Assembly: GCA_016199305.1 (NCBI GenBank)
Contig: JACQGZ010000207.1
Location: 1 to 5,118 of the forward strand
DNA from: Armatimonadota bacterium
GTDB lineage: Bacteria > Sysuimicrobiota > Sysuimicrobiia > Sysuimicrobiales > Humicultoraceae
Direction of reading: 5' to 3'
DNA: 5,118 nucleotides
The stretch's first letter is position 1, and each line of letters begins with the position of its first letter. Below are positions 1 through 5,118 of this stretch, in pieces. The translations under genes and the position numbers were made by a program. The notes under the pieces were generated by a model. It made no database searches and was not told the DNA's origin. It was given only the letters and a program-made list of their open reading frames with translations.

Positions 1-487
1 GGAGGAAGCCGGCCCGCAGCCGCTCGTCGGGGACGGTGCCGGCCAGCCGGTCGACCGTCACCCGGGCTCTCGCCGCGTGCGCGGCGGCCTGATCCGGCTT
101 TCCCATCGACTGGCTCGCTTCGGCCAGGCCCGCCAGGGCGCGCCAGAGCCTCGGGAGGCCTCCCTGGCGCTCCGCTTCCTCTGCCGCCTCGCTGTAGAGG
201 GCGTGGGCGTCTTCGAGCCGGCCCATCGCCATCAGCGCATCCGCCTGCACCTGGAGCGCAAGAACGCGCCAGTGCCCTGTGCCGGTCCTGGCGACCAGTG
301 CCGAGAGGACCCGGCCGGCCTCGTGGGCCTCCGCGGGCTGCTGCACAGCAAGGAACACACGCCCCTCGGCGTAGGTGACCTCTTGCTGAAAGGCCAGCCG
401 CGTCTGTGTTTCATCGGTCCCGCAGTTGTTGCAGAACCGCGCGCCGGACGGGTTCTGGGTGCCGCAGGCCGGACAGGTCAGCGCCAC
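1..487 (-). CDS. Zinc-ribbon protein with TPR-like helical tail (3' end outside window)
   Basis: 162 codons are visible without a stop, and the 3' end lies beyond base 1. The GTG start at 487-485 is chosen because GGAG (498-495) sits 7 nt upstream and an in-frame stop (508-506) closes the frame just before it. Residues 5-22 form a CxxC-x10-CxxC zinc ribbon (C5, C8, C19, C22). Residues about 30-145 are Ala/Leu/Glu-rich helical pairs of TPR type, for example MGRLEDAHALYSEAAEEA around 88-105. The last visible part reads VPDERLRAGFL, which resembles the C-terminal end of the TPR region in large class III adenylate cyclase/AAA ATPase proteins. Those also often carry an N-terminal zinc ribbon, but no cyclase or NTPase domain is present here. 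It lies 55 nt downstream of yabR and is probably co-transcribed with it. The function is unknown; a scaffold or protein-binding role is inference. Frame and zinc ribbon are clear, but the family is not. Confidence 0.75.
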   Translation of the reverse strand, partial: MALTCPACGTQNPSGARFCNNCGTDETQTRLAFQQEVTYAEGRVFLAVQQPAEAHEAGRVLSALVARTGTGHWRVLALQVQADALMAMGRLEDAHALYSEAAEEAERQGGLPRLWRALAGLAEASQSMGKPDQAAAHAARARVTVDRLAGTVPDERLRAGFL

Positions 488-542
488 AGAATGACTCCAG
501 GGGGGTCAGTGCTGTTCTTGAATTCGGGGGGCTGCGGCAGGA

Positions 543-917
543 TTACTTCTTGCGGCGGCCGCCGCGCTTGGCCTCGGTGTTGCGCTTCAGGTCGAGGAGG
601 CGCTCCTCGCTCTCCTTCATGAAGGCCTTGAGTTTGTCTTCGAAGGAGGCGCGGGACCGCACGCGCGCGGTCCGCTCCTCGGGGGTCAGGGCCTGTTTGA
701 CGGAGAGGTCGAGCTTGCCCTTCTCGTTGACGCCCAGGACCTTGACCCGGATCCGCTCCCGCTCTCGCAGGTAGTCCTTGACATCCTTAACGTACGTGTC
801 GGCGATTTCGGAGATGTGGACCAGACCGCTCTTGCCGTCGGGGAGTTCGACGAAGGCGCCATAATGGGTGATCTTGACGACCGTCCCTTCGACGATGGCG
901 CCGGCTTCTACGCTCAT
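543..917 (-). CDS. yabR: S1-domain RNA-binding protein, YabR family
   Basis: A 124-residue protein with one S1 RNA-binding fold at about residues 6-76. It contains the typical GxVxxIxxYGAFVEL strand, the SGLVHISEI segment and the GKLDLSVKQ end strand. A charged helical tail (FEDKLKAFMKESEERLLDLK) and a basic C-terminus (KRGGRRKK) follow. This layout and length match Bacillus YabR (about 128 residues) and related general-stress S1 proteins. Such proteins bind RNA or ribosomes, but YabR's exact role is not established. The ATG at 917 is preferred over an in-frame TTG at 962. The TTG lies at the predicted transcription start of the 968-998 promoter, and the extra 15 residues have no counterpart in the family. 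The Shine-Dalgarno AGGAGG (940-935) is unusually far from the ATG (17 nt). Its place next to divIC matches the divIC-yabR order of Firmicutes. Confidence 0.92.
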   Translation of the reverse strand: MSVEAGAIVEGTVVKITHYGAFVELPDGKSGLVHISEIADTYVKDVKDYLRERERIRVKVLGVNEKGKLDLSVKQALTPEERTARVRSRASFEDKLKAFMKESEERLLDLKRNTEAKRGGRRKK

Positions 918-927
918 GTTGGGCGAA

Positions 928-944
928 ACTGAGGCCTCCTCAAT
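928..944 (-). promoter_or_regulatory. Leader hairpin covering the yabR Shine-Dalgarno
   Basis: On the minus strand TGAGG (942-938) and CCTCA (934-930) form a perfect 5-bp stem around the loop AGG. The stem extends through G-U wobbles and one A-U pair to 928/944. The only strong Shine-Dalgarno before yabR, AGGAGG (940-935), lies in this stem and loop. The element sits between the predicted transcription start (about 961) and the ATG at 917. The pairing is directly visible; a regulatory role is inference. Confidence 0.4.
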
Positions 945-967
945 CCCTGCCAAAATGGGCAAGACGC

Positions 968-998
968 ATTATACTGGCTGGCCCCCCGACGGTGTCAA
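968..998 (-). promoter_or_regulatory. Sigma-70-type promoter for yabR and the downstream gene
   Basis: On the minus strand TTGACA (998-993) and TATAAT (973-968) both match the consensus at all six positions, separated by 19 nt. There is no extended -10 TG. The spacer is 1-2 nt longer than the optimum, which may lower strength. In such G+C-rich DNA two perfect hexamers in the right orientation, inside a short intergenic gap, are unlikely by chance. Transcription should begin near 961 and give yabR a leader of about 44 nt. Confidence 0.8.
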
Positions 999-1010
999 GG
1001 CAAACGCCGG

Positions 1011-1025
1011 CACGCGTCGCGCGTG
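1011..1025. repeat. Perfect 6-bp inverted repeat between divIC and the promoter
   Basis: CACGCG and CGCGTG flank a 3-nt loop, 12 nt downstream of the divIC stop codon and 12 nt upstream of the -35 hexamer. As RNA it would be a short, very stable hairpin after divIC. It is not followed by a U-run (only TTT about 10 nt later), so it is at best a weak or factor-dependent terminator. It could also be an operator for the promoter next to it. Confidence 0.4.
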
Positions 1026-1037
1026 GTCGGGCGCGGC

Positions 1038-1388
1038 TCACGGTCCCGGCGGGGGGGTGGGGGTGGGGCGGACCAGGATGATGGGAATCTCCCCCGGCCG
1101 GACCAGCCCCAGCTGCTCGCGCGCCAGCCGCTCGATGTACTGCGGCGTGTGCAACCGGCGGATCTCCTCGCGCAGCTGGGCGTTCTCCCGCCGCAGCGCG
1201 CCGGCCTCTCGACTGAGGCGGTCGGCCTCGCGGTGGAGCCGGTAGGTCGCCAGGTAGGTGGCCCCAAAGGCGTTGAGGGTCAACAGCGCCGCTCCGATCA
1301 GCAGCAGCGGGACGACCCAGCGCGGCAGCCGCGGGGTGCGGGGGGCGGGGAGCGCGACGGGGCGACGATAGGTGGAAAGGTTCGGCAT
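1038..1388 (-). CDS. divIC: Septum formation initiator, DivIC/FtsB family
   Basis: A 116-residue bitopic membrane protein of the cell-division complex. DivIC/FtsB pairs with FtsL and links to FtsQ/DivIB at the septum to control peptidoglycan synthesis. The N-terminal 22 residues are basic and proline-rich (cytoplasmic). One membrane span follows at about 24-45 (WVVPLLLIGAALL...), then a charged coiled coil at about 48-80 (ADRLSREAGALRRENAQLREEIRRL). The family's conserved end, TPQYIERLAREQLGLVRPGE, occupies 81-100. A short Pro/Thr-rich tail (VRPTPTPPPGP) closes the protein. The ATG at 1388 has only a weak GGGG (1397-1394) as ribosome site. It lies 66 nt after eno. The eno-ftsB pairing is seen in Enterobacteria and Actinobacteria, and the divIC-yabR pairing in Firmicutes. 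Whether it is better called FtsB or DivIC cannot be told. Confidence 0.92.
   Translation of the reverse strand: MPNLSTYRRPVALPAPRTPRLPRWVVPLLLIGAALLTLNAFGATYLATYRLHREADRLSREAGALRRENAQLREEIRRLHTPQYIERLAREQLGLVRPGEIPIILVRPTPTPPPGP
1048..1071 (+). other. G-run tract with G-quadruplex potential
   Basis: On the plus strand runs of 7, 5, 4 and 2 G follow one another with single-base T or C interruptions, flanked by GG. Splitting the 7-G run gives four runs of three or more G with short loops, the pattern of a parallel G-quadruplex. The tract is antisense to the Pro/Thr tail of divIC, so the G-rich strand is the template strand for that gene. Codon use for proline in a GC-rich genome could explain it. 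Confidence 0.4.
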
Positions 1389-1454
1389 CCGCGCCCCGAA
1401 TGTTCGGATGGGGGGCGGCGAAATCCTTGTGGGAGGCTGCCGCCGGGGCGACCC
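1389..1454 (-). other. Gap between eno and divIC, no clear promoter
   Basis: This 66-nt gap is the largest inside the mfd-to-divIC chain. I see no -35/-10 pair. GGCGGC (1444-1439) and GCCGCC (1419-1414) could pair across a 19-nt loop, and there is a short palindrome CCGAACATTCGG (1407-1396) next to the weak divIC ribosome site. Neither is followed by a T-run, so no intrinsic terminator is called and read-through from eno into divIC is likely. Confidence 0.35.
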
Positions 1455-3025
<1,571 letters not shown>

Positions 3026-3030
3026 CCCCC

Positions 3031-3792
3031 TTAGGCTTTGCTCTGTGCCCACAGCGCCAGCAACTCCTCCAGTGAGTGCTCCCCCAGCGGGCGCCCGGAC
3101 GCGTCGGCCAGCGCCTGCACCCGGCCGAAGCGCTCCAGGAACTTGCGCGTGGCGTCGCGGACGGCCACCTCCGCGTCCACGCCGTGGAAGATGGCCACAT
3201 TGATCAGTGTGAAGAAGGCATCGCCCAGCTCGTCGGAGATCTCCTCCGCAGCCCCGCCCTCCCCCGCGGCCTCCAGTTCGGCCAGTTCATCCCGCACCTT
3301 GGCCAGCGCGGCCTGGGCGTCCGGCCATTGGAAGCCGGTGGCGCGCACCCGCTCCTGGACCTTCTGCGCACGGGCCAGGGCGGGCAGAGCCTCCGGGATG
3401 CCCTCGAAGAGTGATCCCCGGCGCGCCTGTTTGGCCTCCTCCCAGTGGGCCAGGACCGCCTCCGCGTCGGCGAGCCGCGCCGGGCCGAAGACGTGGGGGT
3501 GGCGGTCGATCAGCTTCCGCACCAGGCCGTCCACCACATCTGCGGTGGCAAACCCTCCGGCCTCTTCCGACATCTGCGCGTGGAACACCACCTGGAGCAG
3601 CAGATCCCCCAGTTCCTCGCGCAGCGCGGCGGGGTGAGCGCGGTCGATGGCCTCCAAAGCCTCATAGGCCTCTTCCAGGAGATAGGGGCGCAGCGAGCGC
3701 GGGGTCTGGGCGCGGTCCCACGGACAGCCGTCCGGCCCGCGCAGGCGAGCCATGACACGGACCAGGTCGTCGAAGGTGTAGGTCGTGCTCAT
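3031..3792 (-). CDS. mazG: Nucleoside triphosphate pyrophosphohydrolase MazG
   Basis: Hydrolyses nucleoside triphosphates to monophosphates and pyrophosphate, cleaning the nucleotide pool of abnormal or oxidised NTPs. At 253 residues it has two all-alpha MazG domains, as in E. coli MazG. Domain one has the family start LRGPDGCPWDRAQTPRSLRPYLLEE, of which E40-E41-x-x-E44 and E60-x-x-D63 are the metal-binding set. HPHVFG (98-103) and the conserved VLAHWEEAK (113-121) link it to domain two. Domain two carries KVRDELAELE (D168, E169, E172) and ISDELGD (E188, D191), the set corresponding to the active C-terminal domain of the E. coli enzyme. The start is ATG 3792, 6 nt after the stop of the foldase gene, with only a weak AAGAAG ribosome site. 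It is probably coupled in the same operon. Unlike Bacillus YabN, it lacks an N-terminal tetrapyrrole-methylase domain. Confidence 0.97.
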   Translation of the reverse strand: MSTTYTFDDLVRVMARLRGPDGCPWDRAQTPRSLRPYLLEEAYEALEAIDRAHPAALREELGDLLLQVVFHAQMSEEAGGFATADVVDGLVRKLIDRHPHVFGPARLADAEAVLAHWEEAKQARRGSLFEGIPEALPALARAQKVQERVRATGFQWPDAQAALAKVRDELAELEAAGEGGAAEEISDELGDAFFTLINVAIFHGVDAEVAVRDATRKFLERFGRVQALADASGRPLGEHSLEELLALWAQSKA

Positions 3793-3798
3793 GGCTTC

Positions 3799-4863
3799 TT
3801 AGGAGGGCCGGGGCAGCCGGCGGATCGTCGCCTGCTTCCGCTCGTCGACCAGCCACTTCTGGAAGAGCGCCTCCTGCCGCTCCTGCGTCAACTGGTCGCG
3901 GATCTGCGGGGCCACCTCCGCGAAGGTGGCCTTGCGGGCCGGCTTCTTCTCGTGCAGGAGGATGAGGTGGTAGCCGAACTGCGTCTTCACCGGCCCACTG
4001 ACCTGCCCCGGCTGCAGGCTGAAGGCGACCTTCTCGAACTCCGGGACCATCGCGCCGCGGCCGAAGAACCCCAGATCGCCGCCCTTGTCCTTGCTCCCCG
4101 GATCCTGCGAGTACTGGCGGGCCAGATCCGCAAACTTCTCGCCCTTGGCCAATTTGCCCTGGATGAGCACGATTGTCTGCCGCGCCCGCTCTTCCTGCTT
4201 GGGGTCCTCGACGCGGATGAGGATGTGGCTGACCCGCGCCTGCTCCGGCTGGTCGAACTGGGCACGCCGCTGGTCGAAGGCCTTGCGCACCTCCGCCTCG
4301 GGGACCTCCACCTTGGTTACGAGGGGGAGCAGCGCCCGGACGGTCAGGTTGACCCGCAGGAGGCGGCGGACGTCGTCCATCGTCAGGTTGCGCTGGGAGA
4401 GGGCCAGCTGGAACTCCTCGTCCGATCCGAAGTTCTTCTTGATCCGGTCGATCTCCGCGGCCACCTGCGTCTCGGAGATCTGGACGCCGCGCTTGCGGGC
4501 GGCCTGGAGGATCAGCCGCTGGTCGATCAGCTGGTCGAGGACGAGGCGCGCCAGTTCGGCGCGCTGCTTGTCGCCGTCCTCCCCGGTGAGATTCACGTTG
4601 AACTGCGCGGCCGCGCGCGCGACCTCCGCATCCACTTCACTCCAGAGGATGGGCTCCTCGTTGACCGTGGCCGCGACCGCCGAACGGGCGCGCAACCCGC
4701 GCACGACGAAGCCGACCGGTTTGCCGCCGACCTTCACCCGAAGGTCTGCGCCGAAGGTCAGGGCGTAGGCGGTGCCCGCGGCCAGGGCGACCGCGAGCAT
4801 GATCAGCACCGTGAGGGCGATCTTGCGTCTCTGCGTCACCAGCATGTGCCTCCCATCTCTCAT
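3799..4863 (-). CDS. Membrane-anchored SurA/PrsA-like peptidyl-prolyl isomerase (parvulin)
   Basis: An extracytoplasmic foldase that isomerises X-Pro bonds in exported proteins. Residues about 15-34 form a hydrophobic signal or anchor after QRRK. AYA at 32-34 could be a signal-peptidase I site, and there is no lipobox cysteine, unlike Bacillus PrsA. Residues 64-200 form a SurA_N-type helical chaperone domain (AATVNEEPILWSEVD, LVLDQLIDQRLI). The parvulin domain spans about 208-308: ARVSHILI with H213, YSQDPGS with D254, GGDLGFFGRGAMVPEFE, and FGYHLI with H299. A helical C-terminus repacks with the N-domain in this family. The start is uncertain. ATG 4863 lies 1 nt after the mfd stop but has no Shine-Dalgarno. 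GGGAGG (4854-4849) is 3 nt from ATG 4845 and 9 nt from GTG 4839. The longest form is listed; all three keep the signal. It is the first complete gene after mfd. Confidence 0.93.
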   Translation of the reverse strand: MRDGRHMLVTQRRKIALTVLIMLAVALAAGTAYALTFGADLRVKVGGKPVGFVVRGLRARSAVAATVNEEPILWSEVDAEVARAAAQFNVNLTGEDGDKQRAELARLVLDQLIDQRLILQAARKRGVQISETQVAAEIDRIKKNFGSDEEFQLALSQRNLTMDDVRRLLRVNLTVRALLPLVTKVEVPEAEVRKAFDQRRAQFDQPEQARVSHILIRVEDPKQEERARQTIVLIQGKLAKGEKFADLARQYSQDPGSKDKGGDLGFFGRGAMVPEFEKVAFSLQPGQVSGPVKTQFGYHLILLHEKKPARKATFAEVAPQIRDQLTQERQEALFQKWLVDERKQATIRRLPRPS

Positions 4864-4864
4864 G

Positions 4865-5118
4865 TCAGTGCGCCGGCAGCGGCTCTGCGGCCGGCTGCCG
4901 GAGGAAGTGTGCTATCGCCTCCAAGATCTCGCGCACCTCGGCGACCTGGTCAGAGAACTGGCCGCCGGTCACCCGGACCGTGACTACCGCCGGCGTGACC
5001 TGAATCCGCCCCCCGTAGGCCACGCGCAGCCGGCGCTGCACCGGCTCTGGCAGATAGGCCCCGGCGCGGAGGCGGATGGTGTACCGCGCCCCTTCCCGGC
5101 CGAGCGCGGCCACCCCCA
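4865..5118 (-). CDS. mfd: C-terminal end of transcription-repair coupling factor Mfd (5' part outside window)
   Basis: Only the last 84 complete codons are visible; the frame is open to the right edge and ends at TGA 4867-4865. The segment (ALGREGARYTIRLRAG, then RLRVAYGGRIQVTP, VVTVRVTG and a final helix EVREILEAIAHFLRQ) resembles the end of the C-terminal regulatory domain of Mfd. That domain is poorly conserved and keeps the translocase in check by contacting the UvrA-binding region. Mfd is a large ATP-dependent translocase that removes stalled RNA polymerase and recruits UvrA to lesions. No helicase motifs fall inside the window, so the identification rests on the fold-like tail and on synteny: mfd lies just upstream of mazG in Actinobacteria and near mazG (yabN) in Bacillus. 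The GTG at 5113 is unlikely to be a real start, because nothing indicates a separate small gene. Confidence 0.72.
   Translation of the reverse strand, partial: GVAALGREGARYTIRLRAGAYLPEPVQRRLRVAYGGRIQVTPAVVTVRVTGGQFSDQVAEVREILEAIAHFLRQPAAEPLPAH

Noticed and set aside
77..622. Plus-strand open frame across the zinc-ribbon gene and yabR end
   Set aside because: It lies antisense to the CxxC-x10-CxxC protein and to the yabR 3' end; the composition is Arg/Gly-rich and no motif is seen.
1396..1407. Palindrome CCGAACATTCGG upstream of divIC, considered as a LexA-type box
   Set aside because: It lacks the GAAC-N4-GTTC spacing of the Gram-positive SOS box and has only a 2-nt centre, so it is neither a credible operator match nor a stable hairpin.
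1414..1444. GGCGGC ... GCCGCC pairing after eno as an intrinsic terminator
   Set aside because: The loop is 19 nt and no T-run follows; short GC repeats of this kind are common in such DNA.
3445..4983. Long plus-strand open frame of 512 codons opposite mazG and the foldase gene
   Set aside because: It is antisense to two clearly identified genes, lacks any recognisable domain and shows composition typical of a high-GC shadow frame (Leu/Arg/Gly/Asp mix).
4865..5113. Separate 82-residue gene starting at GTG 5113
   Set aside because: The frame is open to the window edge, there is no ribosome site visible, and the sequence reads as the tail of Mfd expected from gene order.

Overview
The window comes from a G+C-rich bacterial chromosome (about two thirds or more G+C by eye). 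It is almost fully coding, and every supported gene lies on the minus strand, so transcription runs from right (5118) to left (1). The gene set and order are chromosomal housekeeping. There are no mobile elements, RNA genes, CRISPR arrays or phage genes. The lineage cannot be fixed from this sequence. The synteny fits a deep-branching, high-GC member of the Terrabacteria (Actinobacteria-like or Firmicutes-like, or an uncultivated phylum near them).

In transcription order the right part holds: the 3' end of mfd (transcription-repair coupling factor, 4865-5118); a membrane-anchored SurA/PrsA-like parvulin foldase (3799-4863); mazG, a nucleotide pyrophosphohydrolase (3031-3792); rqcP/yabO, an S4-domain ribosome quality-control factor (2732-3025); eno, enolase (1455-2735); and divIC/ftsB, a division protein (1038-1388). 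From mfd to eno the genes are separated by 1, 6 and 5 nt, and eno starts inside the rqcP stop codon. This suggests one translationally coupled operon. A 66-nt gap precedes divIC.

The left part begins after a 75-nt gap that holds a GC-rich hairpin (1011-1025) and a promoter with perfect consensus hexamers (TTGACA and TATAAT, 19-nt spacer, 968-998). This promoter should start a second transcription unit. The unit contains the S1-domain RNA-binding protein yabR (543-917) and a small zinc-ribbon/TPR protein (1-487, running off the left edge). The yabR leader contains a hairpin that covers its only good Shine-Dalgarno sequence.

The genes combine DNA repair coupled to transcription, nucleotide-pool cleaning, stalled-ribosome rescue, glycolysis, extracytoplasmic protein folding and septum assembly. 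They share no single pathway; the grouping is an old conserved neighbourhood. The order mixes the mfd-mazG-eno-ftsB arrangement known from Actinobacteria with the mazG-yabO-divIC-yabR arrangement known from Bacillus. I found no clear undescribed system. The best leads are the compact zinc-ribbon/TPR protein, the embedded consensus promoter with its hairpin, the occluded yabR leader and the mixed synteny.
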